NCBI RefSeq assembly: GCF_048569485.1 | Contig: NC_134364.1 | Span: forward strand, 126,265,081-126,329,080 | Source of the DNA: Anomaloglossus baeobatrachus | Taxonomy: Eukaryota > Chordata > Amphibia > Anura > Aromobatidae | Reading direction: 5' to 3' | Length of the DNA: 64,000 nucleotides | Shown here: positions 24,019 to 33,275 of the stretch, one piece after another | Numbering within the stretch: the first letter of the stretch is position 1 | How the letters are laid out: each line of letters opens with the position of its first letter | The notes under the pieces: model-generated | The model's database searches: none | What the model saw: the letters and a program-made list of their open reading frames with translations, nothing else | Told to the model about the DNA's origin: nothing | Translations under genes and position numbers: made by a program

Positions 24019-24781
24019 TTCCCCCTTGGTTTAATGCAGACCATCTGCGGGCTGTCCGGCCACCAACGGTTTATTTTTGTTTGCTGTAAAAGATAAACGG
24101 GAAAACAGGTACAAGTATACTAAACTTTTTACATTTTAGGCAGGTTTTGAAATCATCCCTTACGGGAGGCACATTCTTAAACGTTGCAACATATATAAAA
24201 TATTTTTATTAACGGGAACGGGACCGTGTCCTTCCGCTTGCCAACCCAAGCAAACTTAAACCTTGATGCTGCCTCTAAAACTAGGTCAGCACCCCTTTTC
24301 CCCAGTCCAGGAACGGGTCAAGGTCCCGGTGTTGCCAGGTACAAAGTTCCATACACGGCAGTCTCTCAGAGGCCCCACGTCCAGGGGACCCCTGACCCGG
24401 AGGGTTGTCACCGGTTGCCATGGTGACAGGGCCTCGGCCTCTTCTGCTGCAGGCCCTTCCTCCAACCAGCCTTTCCGGAGACTGTAGGACCTGAAGGGTG
24501 GTCTGGGACTTATTTACAAACCCAAAAGTTATTGGGTGGCCTGCTAGTTCTCGGCCTTGTCTATGTTAAAACGGGGGTAAAACAGCGGGACGGGAACATG
24601 GTAGCCGTGCACCGCTACCTTTTCAATATTCTTCAGTGGTGCTGTATGGCGGAGGAGGGGAATGGGGCCGCCTAGGAACACTGCGGCTTACCCTCCTCTT
24701 CACATCAAGGGCGAACCAGCCCCTCTCCCCGCAATGTCGGGTGTATGTGACCAGCTCACCGGGCTCCAGGTCATGGTCCGG

Positions 24782-25789
24782 CTAACCCATTGGGAGGTGG
24801 GGGTAGACATCCCTCCTGGAGACAAAGATATCAGCCTCCAGGCCGTGCTCAAATATGAACCCCCAACCACGGCGGGGGTCAAACTGGCGTACTTGGCCTT
24901 CCCGGGTTGGGCCCCGCACCCGATAGGTGGCGCTGCGGAGATTCTCCTTCTCCTTAATGGTCCTGGCCAGCACCTCCGCCTTCTGCCTCTCACAGGCCGC
25001 GATCTCCCGGCCCAGCTGGTTCTGCTGCTGCTCCCAGTACGGATCGTCTGCCTGCTCACTCTGCACAGGGGTTAGGCCCAGCCGGAGTTCCCCCGTGCCG
25101 GCTACGACCGGCACCTTCTGTGCTGGGGGACTCCGCTGTGTCGTGGCCTGCTGTGCAGCCTTGCAGCGACAACCCCGCAACACCTCAGTCGAGGCCTGGG
25201 ATTTGGGAACGGCCAGTGCTACCTGCCGGGCCTCCTTCTGATCGGGATCCACCTCCATCTTAGCCGGGTGGACTGCCAGGGCCTTGGACAGCTGGGGCTC
25301 GGTCACTTCCGGGACCGGCGGGTTCACCTCGGGAACGGGCATCTTCCGAGGACTAAGCTTACAGAGAAGCGGGATTGGTGCGGACCGAACAAGCGGCCGT
25401 CCGCGGGCTGCCTCCCCAGGTGGGTCCTCACAGGCGGATGGGACGGGCTCCGCTGCCGGTGTCGGAGGCAGCGGAGGGGTAGCGGCAACTGACACGGGTG
25501 GTTAGGGAAGCAACATGGAGAGCAGGGGCAGACCAAGTCCCTCAGCTGCGTCGGCCGGTCCCTCGGGGACATAGGGGTGTAAGTTGCTTACGAGCTCTCC
25601 AAAATTTTCCTCCACTTCTCGCACCCGCACGGACGCAGCTATCTCCTCCATCTCAGCCATCCATCGTTCCATCATGAACCGCACCTGGGCTTGCAAGCGG
25701 CAGCACATTAGCGTCGTCCGGGCTTCCACACACGCCGCTGTTCCAGGCGCGGGCTCTGGAATTGCGGGATTGCCAGATGGGGCGGACAT
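24782..25789 (-). pseudogene. LTR-element open region with a cold-shock-domain core (broken fossil)
   Basis: The sense strand is minus. From the upstream side I read a stretch with EARTTLMCCRLQAQVRFMME and an acidic helix-like part, then a proline/alanine-rich part (PPLPPTPAAEPVP), then a charged, probably helical segment around EQQQNQLGREIAACERQKAE and LARTIKEKENLR. Last comes GQVRQFDPRRGWGFI, followed by EADIFVSRRDV. Those two pieces match the RNP1-like (KGFGFI) and RNP2-like (DVFVH) strands of cold-shock domains such as those of Y-box proteins, LIN28 and bacterial Csp, with the usual spacing. Cold-shock domains bind single-stranded RNA or DNA. I recognise no gag motif. The region is broken, with a few breaks. 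It may derive from a captured host gene or be an element-specific gene. Confidence 0.6.
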
Positions 25790-26126
25790 GGTGCTCGCTC
25801 AGGGTCCAGGAAGCAAACGGGTAGCAGAGTCCTGGAGTCCCTGCCCTTTATCCACTCGGTCACATGGCTAGGGATCTTCACCCGCCCCCCCTTGGTCTTT
25901 TCGCGGCACTCGGTGCTCTTTCTGCACAGCCTCACTTTTCAGCCGCGCGCTCTCCTGTACCGCTCTGTTCTCAGGGGGTGGGGCTTCACTCTCCCGCTCT
26001 TTCTGCAGGGAAGAAGACTCTGGCGGGAATCTTTGCGCAAAAAGATGGCGGATTCTGCAATTTTTCAACGGGTCACTGCTGACTTCTGTTTCAAGGCGCA
26101 CTTCCACCGGTAAGTGGATAGGTTCA

Positions 26127-26144
26127 ATCCTGTTCGTGACGCCA
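26127..26144 (-). promoter_or_regulatory. Primer-binding site, tRNA-Ser type
   Basis: The plus strand reads ATCCTGTTCGTGACGCCA. This is the form expected for the last 18 bases of a mature tRNA: T-loop end, acceptor strand, discriminator G and CCA. From memory it equals the 3' end of a vertebrate serine tRNA with a GTCACG acceptor arm. On the minus strand it lies 12 bases inside the LTR edge at 26157. Confidence 0.7.
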
Positions 26145-26156
26145 GAAGAGTCGATG

Positions 26157-27355
26157 TGTACTGCCCCGCGCTGTGCCGCAGCCGAGCCGCCCGGATCCGG
26201 GCTCGTTTGGTGGGTGGCTCGAGCGCCTCCGGACCCGGGGGTCACGTCGCTCTGAAGGGAGACTGGCGCTACGTGAGGGGTTTAGATGGGGAGGTTCACG
26301 GCTAGAGCTGCGGTTTTGGGTTTAAGTTCGTGACGCCACCCATGGGTCGTGGTGAGTGTGGACACCACCGCTGCCGTTGACTAGGCTCCTGGGGATGGTG
26401 TTGCCGTTGACTAGGCTCCTGGGGATGGTGTTGCGCAGCAAGGTGTTAACCCCTCTGTGGGTAGGGGGTCGATGGTCCCCGGGCCCGCTTGTCGGGGGTT
26501 TGGATGTGGGGTGCGGGTGTGTTGGTGCGAGGCGGGGCGGTGCGCGAACCGAGGGCACTGTTGTATTCACTATGACAGATAAAGTGGAGTCTCTGGTAAA
26601 CCAAAAAGATGGTGGTCAGTGCCCGCAGCCGGCTGTGTCTGGTCCCCCACCCGGTTTGGTGGTTCCCGCCTTTTTCCTGCACCTTGTTTTGTAGATTTTG
26701 ACTACCTATGCTTCAGCGACCTTAGTCCACTCCCCGGCTTTGTGTGTGCCGTGAGAGCCCGTTTGCCCGCAGACGCTGGCTAGTGGGATCTCTCTGCCTG
26801 AGCGGTGGCTTTCTATCCCCCTTGTTGGGCTGTTGTCTTCAGTCGGGACTTCGGTGGGAAAGGACCTAAGGTCCAGACCCCAATCAGTGAATTCGACTCG
26901 GTCCAGTGGTTTCTGGGCCTCGTTCTGGGTCTGAATAGCTCTCCTGGTGCTCCGGTTTCCAGTCTGTTCCCCGGTTCGGTACCGGCGGGCCACTACCCTG
27001 TCCCGGTGCCTTACGGTTCCACCAGCAGTCTTCCCGGCTCCTGCAGGTGGCAACCACCGTCTGCCTCCTGGCCACAGGGTATCTGGGCTCTGACCCAGAT
27101 CCCTGACAGACGTTTACTACCACTCGACTACACTATTTCACCTCCAAAACTGATCTCTCTGTGTTTTTTCCCGCCTCAGGCTATCCAAACTCCTTGGTGG
27201 GCGTGGCCAACCGCCTGGCTCTGCCCCCTGGTGTGAACATCAAGACCTGAGAGGGGAGACTCAGGGTTTTTAGGTTGGCTGCTGTTAACATGTTAGGGGA
27301 CGGGTGTTTGTGCAAGGGCCGGTCTGTGACTACCTGGCTAGTCCAGGGCGTCACA
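26157..27355 (-). mobile_element. LTR copy 4: 5' LTR of the complex
   Basis: The plus strand reads TGTACTGCCCCGCG to CTAGTCCAGGGCGTCACA, 1199 bases. On the minus strand the primer-binding site follows it directly, so it acts as the 5' LTR of the unit ending at 22847. Its outer side, however, is followed by the same polypurine-adjacent internal sequence as LTR 3, so it is also the 3' LTR of a truncated neighbouring unit. It carries a 30-base tandem duplication at 26372-26431. Confidence 0.8.
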
Positions 27356-27500
27356 TTCCCCCTTGGTTTAATGCAGACCGTCCGCGGGCTGTCCGGCCAC
27401 CACCGGTTTATTTTTGTTTGCTGTAAAAGATAAACGGGAAAACAGGTACAAGTATACTAAAATTTTTACATTTTAGGCAGGTTTTGAAATCATCCCTTAC
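27356..27500 (-). mobile_element. Truncated internal fragment of a second LTR unit
   Basis: It matches 24019 to about 24163 almost base for base (TTCCCCCTTGGTTTAATGCA through GGTTTTGAAATCATCCCTTA). It stops abruptly where Tc1 sequence resumes, so a tandem unit was cut here. Confidence 0.85.
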
Positions 27501-27931
27501 TAAGAAGGAGAGTGATGGGGTGCTTCGCCAGATGACCTGGTCTCCACAGTAACCAGACCTGAACCCAATCGAGATGGTTTGGGGTGAGCTGGACCGCAGA
27601 GTGAAGGCAAAAGGGCCAACAAGTGCTAAGCATCTCTGGGAACTCCTTCAAGACTGTTGGAAAACCATTTCCGGTGACTACCTCTTGAAGCTCATCAAGA
27701 TAATGCCAAGAGTGTGCAAAGCAGTAATCAAAGCAAAAGGTGGCTACTTTGAAGGACCTAGAATATAAAACATATTTTCAGTTGTTTCACACTTTTTTGT
27801 TAAGTATTTCATTCCACATGTTTTAATTCATAGTTTTGATGCCTTCAATGTGAATCTACAATTTTCATAGTCATGAAAATAAAGAAAACTCATTGAACGA
27901 TAAGGTGTGTCCAAACATTTGGTCTGTACTG
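27501..27931 (+). mobile_element. Tc1-like family 2, right part of the split copy
   Basis: It resumes in the catalytic part of the transposase gene (AAGGAGAGTGATGGGGTGCT) and runs to the right inverted end, finishing GGTCTGTACTG with TA next. Together with 22711-22846 it forms one element. About 450 bases expected between the two parts, in the middle of the gene, are absent. Confidence 0.9.
27574..27768 (+). pseudogene. Tc1-like transposase, C-terminal fragment
   Basis: It encodes MVWGELDRRVKAKGPTSAKH, then LWELLQDCW and LLKLIKIMPRVCKAVIKAKG, to a natural stop. The segment just upstream holds the SPDLNPIE-like region with the last catalytic glutamate, which reads CCAGACCTGAACCCAATCGA at about 27552-27571. 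The N-terminal two thirds are missing, so it is not functional. Confidence 0.85.
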
Positions 27932-27957
27932 TATGTGTATATATATATATATATAAG

Positions 27958-28193
27958 TGTGACGCCCTGGACCCCCAGGGGTCACAGAATAACACCACAA
28001 ACACACACCCCCTCCCCTGGTTACGTACATCAGTCAAACAAAACCCTTGTTGCCTCCCTCCAGGGTCTGATGTCCACACCAGGTGGGGCTGAGCCAGGCG
28101 GTTGGCCCCGCCCACCGAGGAGTTCACAGGCCTGGAGGCGGGAAAAAGTCAGTTTAGTTTTAGTTGAAGTGGAGAGGTGGAAGTGAGAGGAGC
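27958..28193 (+). mobile_element. Solo LTR copy 5, left part (interrupted by the Gypsy element)
   Basis: It opens TGTGACGCCCTGGACC in the opposite orientation to the other copies. It contains the CCGCCCACCGAGGAGTTCAC tract seen inverted in the others. It is cut at GGAGC (28189-28193), which is the target duplication of the Gypsy element. The left flank is a TA tract. Confidence 0.8.
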
Positions 28194-28831
28194 TGTAATA
28201 CTTATTATATGTTCTGAGGATTTCGATAGCGTAGGGCAATGATCAGCAGAGACGAGTTTTTGATACAAGATGTTTTATAATCTGTAACCACGGTAGATAA
28301 CAACGGAACAAACACAGCAATACAAATACACACAATACCTTCCCGAACGGAGCGGAGGGAATTCCCGGGGCCACGCACCGGACTCCCCCAGGGAGACCAC
28401 CAGAGCGAACCCCTATACAGGGACTGTCCGGCAATCACCCCGGAAGGCCTAAATGCGCAGCAGCCGGGACACAAGGGGCAAGCGGTAAAAGTCCAGGAGT
28501 GTCCGTACGGGATGATTGTCCAGAGTGGTTACGAACCAGAGAGAACCGGGCAGAGTGCTGACCGAAGATGGCAGACGGAATCCGGGCACAGCTTGAGAAA
28601 CCGGGTAAGGTCCAGAGTCGGTCGGTAGTCTTTAAGAAGATCCAAAAGCAATCAGGATTAGCAGCAGCAAAGCAGGAGCACACAGCAAGCAGTATACTCA
28701 GGCACTGGACTGGGCTGAGAGGTGGCCTTTTAAGCAGCTGGACAGGAAGTAGGGCAACAGAACCTTAAAACTCCATGTTAACTGAGGGCAAGCTCATTCA
28801 AAAGAGAACTGGAAAACCTGGAAACCTGACA
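28194..28831 (-). repeat. Gypsy 3' LTR
   Basis: Direct repeat of 33276-33917. The plus strand starts TGTAATACTTATTATATG and ends GGAAACCTGACA. Confidence 0.95.
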
Positions 28832-28856
28832 TTACTCCCCCCCCCCAGAGACGGCC

Positions 28857-29303
28857 TCAGGACGGATCAGGGCCCGGCTTGTACGGGAACCGTCGATGAA
28901 ACTGAGCGATCTTCCGGGGTGCCCGAATGTTACCCACCGGTTCCCAGGAATCGTCCTCGGGGGCGTACCCCTGCCAACGTACCAGATATTGAAGCCGACG
29001 ACGATGGAGCCGGGAGTCAATAATGTCCTCAACCACGAACTGCTCCTCGCCGTCGACCATCACAGGCGGAGGAGGAGGCACAACACGACCACGAAACGTA
29101 TTAGGGGAGACAGGTTTGAGGAGAGACACATGAAAGACCGGGTGTACCTTTAGATGGTGCGGCAACCGTAGCCGACAGGCCACAGGGCTCACGATCCCGG
29201 TGATCTTAAATGGACCGATGAATTTTTGTCCCAGCTTCTGCGAAGGAACACCCAATCTCAGGTTTTTGGTGGACAACCATACAGAGTCCCCTACCTTGTA
29301 CAT
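28857..29303 (-). CDS. Gypsy integrase C-terminal part with chromodomain
   Basis: It contains an integrase tail (VGDSVWLSTKNLRL, then KLGQKFIGPFKI) and, near 28935-28990, the chromodomain signature YLVRWQGYAPEDDSWEP with its aromatic and acidic positions. Chromodomains in this clade are thought to guide integration to marked chromatin. It belongs to the polyprotein of the element at 28194-33917. Confidence 0.85.
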   Translation of the reverse strand: MYKVGDSVWLSTKNLRLGVPSQKLGQKFIGPFKITGIVSPVACRLRLPHHLKVHPVFHVSLLKPVSPNTFRGRVVPPPPPVMVDGEEQFVVEDIIDSRLHRRRLQYLVRWQGYAPEDDSWEPVGNIRAPRKIAQFHRRFPYKPGPDPS

Positions 29304-32300
29304 GGGTGCCGGTTTCCGGTGAGTGTCGGCCGACCTCTTGTAACGCTCCTGGGCCGTAGCCAGTGTCCTTCAGAACCTCCAGATTTTGTCGTAGCTCTGT
29401 CAATCTGTCCTCCACCGCTGGCACCGAAACCGCAACCGGTGACCTAGGCAAAACATTCGGATGGTAACCCAAGTTAGCGAAAAAGGGCGTTACCTTAGTG
29501 GAGCTGCTCTGAGTGTTGTTATATGAGAACTCCGCTAACGGAAGCATCTTCAACCAATCGTCTTGGAGATGGCTGACATAACATCGAAGGTATTGTTCCA
29601 GGGTTTGATTCGTCCGTTCGGTTTGCCCATTTGTCTGAGGATGGTATGCAGAAGACAAACAGACATCAATCTGGAGTGCCGTACAAAACCCCTTCCAGAA
29701 TCTAGACGTGAACTGCACGCCCCGGTCAGAGATGATCTCGTCTGGTACCCCATGCAATCGGAATACATTCTGGATAACCAAATCCACTGTCTCTGCGGCT
29801 GAGGGAAGACCGGTACACGGAATGAAGTGAGCAGCTTTAGTCAATCGATCTACCACCACTAAAATGGTATTGTGTCCGCATGAGACTGGCAACTCCACAA
29901 TAAAATCCATGGAGATAGACCCCCAAGGGCGAGATGGCACGGGTAACGGTTGGAGGAGTCCCGTAGGAGCCACACGAGGGACCTTGCACCGGGCACAAAC
30001 CACACATGAGTGGACATAGTCCTTCACATCCTTTAAGCAAGTAGGCCACCAGAAAAAACGGCTCAGAAATTCTTGCGTCTTCTGTACCCCCCTATGACCA
30101 GCCAACACGGAGTCATGGACCAACTTGAGAACCCGAAGTCTTACGGCCTCCGGGACATAAATGCGTCGCTCTCTCAACCACACACCATTCCGAAGAACAA
30201 GCGTTACATCATTCGGGGGGGCAGCAAGAAATACGTCACCATCATAGGCCAGCTTGATGTCCTTCCACAAGTCCTGGTCCTGGAGTACTCCAACGAAATT
30301 GGCATCCGATAACACGGTCTGAGACGGGGTTCCAGGCACGGAGTCCACGGCGTGGATTCGGGACAAGGCATCGGCTTTCCCATTACGTGAACCTGGACGG
30401 TATGTAACGACAAAATTGAATTGGTTAAGAAATAGGCTCCAACGGGCTTGCCGTGGAGACAGGCACCTGGCAGACTTAAGAAATTCCAGATTACGATGAT
30501 CCGTGAGTACTATCACTTGCTGCGCGGCTCCCTGTAAGTGGTGTCTCCATTTCTTGAAAGCGGAAATAATCGCCAATAATTCCTTGTCCGCAATGTCGTA
30601 GTTCCTTTCTGCAGGGGACAACCGGCGGGAAAAGAAGGCACACGGATGCAAGAGACTCTTGTCCCCGGTCCTTTGAGAAAGAATGGCCCCTAATGCATAG
30701 TCGGAAGCGTCGACCTCCACGATAAAGGGAAGTGCGGGATTCGGATGGACTAATATTGGCGCTGAGGTAAAACATACCTTGAGACGATGGAATGCTTCCT
30801 GGGCCTGGGCGGACCACACAAACTTCTGTCCTTTCTTGGTTAACAGAGTGATGGGACGGACAATCTCTGAAAAGTTACGGATAAAGCGTCGGTAAAAGTT
30901 GGCAAAACCGACAAAGCGTTGTACCTCCTTGATGTTTCCCGGTTCCGGCCAGCCCAGAATGGCTTGTATCTTGCTAGATTCCATGTTTAGTCCCTGAGGA
31001 GAGATGACATAACCTAAGAATTGTATTTGTGAGCAGTGGAACTCGCATTTCTCCAGCTTAATGTACAGGTGGTTTTCCCTCAGACGGGTAAGTACGGTCT
31101 TGACGTGCTCCTGGTGTTCCTGTAGAGAATCAGAAAAGATTAGGATATCGTCCAGATAGATCACCATGAATTGGTCCATGATATCCCTAAAAATATCGTT
31201 AACTAGATGTTGAAATGCCGCGGGAGCGTTACAAAGTCCAAAAGGCATCACTAGGTACTCAAAATGTCCGTACCGACATCGGAACGTGGTCTTCCACTCG
31301 TCTCCGGGACGTATACGAAGCAGATTATATGCCCCACGGAGGTCCAATTTGGTGAATATTTTTGCCTGTTGGACCCTCTCCAATAGCTCAGGAATCAACG
31401 GTAACGGATACCGGTTCCGGATGGTTATTTTATTCAGTTCCCGGTAGTCAATACAGGGTCTCAGAGTCCCCTCCTTCTTTTTCACGAAAAAGATGGGTGC
31501 CCCTGCGGGTGAGGTAGACGGACGAATAAATCCCTTGGCTAGGCTTTCATCAATATACTCTTTTAGTGCTGCTAGCTCAGGTGCCGCCAACGGGTAGACA
31601 TGACCAAACGGAATCTCCGCCCCTGGGAGTAAGTCTATGGGGCAATCATACGGTCTATGCGGGGGAAGTCGGTCGGCTTTTCTTTTGTCGCATATATCAG
31701 CGAAGTCACGGTAAACCGGGGGTAAAACAGGTACCTGTACAGTGCTCTCCGTATTTGGTGGTACTGGAACCGGAACAGTTGGACTAATGGTCGGAATATT
31801 CTGCGGTGGGAAGGATATTTCCTTAGTTTCCCAATCGATGACCGGATTTGTAGACCGTAGCCACGGAATACCTAAAATAATCGGAAAATGAGATGAAATT
31901 AGCATGAAAACAAGGGTCTCCTGCTGACCTGGCTTCATGACGCATTCTAGCGGTACGGTTTCCCGATCGACTGGTCCAGAGATTAACGGAGATCCGTCTA
32001 CCGTCTCCATGGTAACCGGTGAGGATCTTTGCTGAGTCCGGATACCGTGTTTCCTGGCAAAAGAAGAGTCCATGAAATTTCCCCCTGCCCCAGAGTCTAT
32101 CATTGCAGAGGTAGGTATTAGCTGTCCCTCCCACCGGATCTGAATGGGGAGCGAGCAATGGGTATATTTCCCTTCCGAGTCCTTCGGTGAGGTTGACATT
32201 ACAGTCAAGGGAAATACCGCATCCAAGTGTCCACTTGCCTCAGAGATATCGGATTCTGCGTCCGTGTTGTCACACTCTGCCATGGCTGCCAATACCTTAT

Positions 32301-33237
32301 TTGGGCGATTCGGACGTTTCGGACAGTCGATCAAGAAATGGTCCGATTGACCGCAATAGAAACACAAACGCTCACGGAGCCGGTGTTCGCGACGTTCATT
32401 GGTCTCTCGCTTTTGCAGAGAGTCTACTTGCATAGGAACGTCCTCGGCCTCCCGTGGCGTCCTGAGAGCGGGTTCTCTGGAAGGAAATGTAAAGTTGTTT
32501 ACACGGTTTACAGCTGCCCATTTTTCCTGTCTACGTTCCGTCAAGCGGGTATCAATACGCACACAGTGCTGGAGAAACAGTTCAAAATCCCCTGGAGATT
32601 CGGAACGAGCTAACTCGTCCTTGATGGTACCGGACAACCCCTTTCTGAAAACAGACAATAATGCATTGTTTCCCCAGTCGGTGTCTACCACTAACCTCTT
32701 AAATTCAGTGGCGTATTCAACGACAGAACGCTTTCCCTGACGTAAGGAAAGGAGAGCCGATTCAGCGGTAGCACGGCGATTCGGATCATCAAACATTTGC
32801 GCCATTGCGGTCAGAAAATCATCTAGGTGATTTAAACGGATGTCTCGGTTCTCTATCATAGGATTAGCCCAAGCCAGTGCTCGTGAGGTTAATAACATAA
32901 TTATACATAACACTTTGGACCGGTCAGAACGGTAATAATCAGCATGTACATAAAAAAACAGTATACATTGGTTCACAAATCCATGAAACTGACCACGGTC
33001 ACCATTGAAACGGAATGGGGGTAACCTAGGCATACCGGCAGCTGATACGGACGTAGTGGGGCCGGCTTCCTGAGCCTCCACTCTGACTTGCAAATCCTGT
33101 ATAGCCGGACCCAGTACCTGGTGATCATGACCCAGCTGTGTCTCCATATCTCTAAGTTTAGTCTGCACCACCTCCATCTCCTGCTGCAAGGAGTTAATCA
33201 TAGAAAAGAGCTGATCTACTCCTCGTGTCTCAGTCAT
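29206..33237 (-). CDS. Gypsy gag-pol polyprotein (gag, protease, RT, RNase H, integrase)
   Basis: The first internal methionine after the LTR is at 33237 (MTETRGVDQLFSM). Gag follows, with a CCHC zinc knuckle CFYCGQSDHFLIDC at about 32327-32368. The aspartic protease motif is MIDSGAGGNFMD near 32075-32105. The reverse transcriptase has the box YLDDIL at about 31142-31159. RNase H includes VEVDASDYALGAIL. The integrase has an H2C2-type zinc finger and the D-D-E core (VVVDRLTKAAH near 29850, SDRGVQF near 29720, and the glutamate in TNGQTERTNQ near 29615). Gag and pol share one frame. The coding region has about one break near its end and is otherwise well preserved, which agrees with the near-identical LTRs. 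Confidence 0.9.
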   Translation of the reverse strand: MTETRGVDQLFSMINSLQQEMEVVQTKLRDMETQLGHDHQVLGPAIQDLQVRVEAQEAGPTTSVSAAGMPRLPPFRFNGDRGQFHGFVNQCILFFYVHADYYRSDRSKVLCIIMLLTSRALAWANPMIENRDIRLNHLDDFLTAMAQMFDDPNRRATAESALLSLRQGKRSVVEYATEFKRLVVDTDWGNNALLSVFRKGLSGTIKDELARSESPGDFELFLQHCVRIDTRLTERRQEKWAAVNRVNNFTFPSREPALRTPREAEDVPMQVDSLQKRETNERREHRLRERLCFYCGQSDHFLIDCPKRPNRPNKVLAAMAECDNTDAESDISEASGHLDAVFPLTVMSTSPKDSEGKYTHCSLPIQIRWEGQLIPTSAMIDSGAGGNFMDSSFARKHGIRTQQRSSPVTMETVDGSPLISGPVDRETVPLECVMKPGQQETLVFMLISSHFPIILGIPWLRSTNPVIDWETKEISFPPQNIPTISPTVPVPVPPNTESTVQVPVLPPVYRDFADICDKRKADRLPPHRPYDCPIDLLPGAEIPFGHVYPLAAPELAALKEYIDESLAKGFIRPSTSPAGAPIFFVKKKEGTLRPCIDYRELNKITIRNRYPLPLIPELLERVQQAKIFTKLDLRGAYNLLRIRPGDEWKTTFRCRYGHFEYLVMPFGLCNAPAAFQHLVNDIFRDIMDQFMVIYLDDILIFSDSLQEHQEHVKTVLTRLRENHLYIKLEKCEFHCSQIQFLGYVISPQGLNMESSKIQAILGWPEPGNIKEVQRFVGFANFYRRFIRNFSEIVRPITLLTKKGQKFVWSAQAQEAFHRLKVCFTSAPILVHPNPALPFIVEVDASDYALGAILSQRTGDKSLLHPCAFFSRRLSPAERNYDIADKELLAIISAFKKWRHHLQGAAQQVIVLTDHRNLEFLKSARCLSPRQARWSLFLNQFNFVVTYRPGSRNGKADALSRIHAVDSVPGTPSQTVLSDANFVGVLQDQDLWKDIKLAYDGDVFLAAPPNDVTLVLRNGVWLRERRIYVPEAVRLRVLKLVHDSVLAGHRGVQKTQEFLSRFFWWPTCLKDVKDYVHSCVVCARCKVPRVAPTGLLQPLPVPSRPWGSISMDFIVELPVSCGHNTILVVVDRLTKAAHFIPCTGLPSAAETVDLVIQNVFRLHGVPDEIISDRGVQFTSRFWKGFCTALQIDVCLSSAYHPQTNGQTERTNQTLEQYLRCYVSHLQDDWLKMLPLAEFSYNNTQSSSTKVTPFFANLGYHPNVLPRSPVAVSVPAVEDRLTELRQNLEVLKDTGYGPGALQEVGRHSPETGTHVQGRGLCMVVHQKPEIGCSFAEAGTKIHRSI

Positions 33238-33275
33238 TGCCCCAGCGAAATCCTCTTTTTTGGGCCTGAGTATAA

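Larger units (their letters stand above)
24019..26156 (-). mobile_element. Internal region of a non-autonomous LTR element
   Basis: About 2.1 kb between the two LTRs. No protease, reverse transcriptase, RNase H or integrase motif is seen, so the unit depends on another element. It has a polypurine tract at the LTR 3 side (about 24019-24027), a tRNA-Ser-type primer-binding site at the LTR 4 side (26127-26144), and an open region at about 24700-25800 with a cold-shock-domain core. The first part, 24019 to about 24170, recurs at 27356-27500. Confidence 0.75.
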
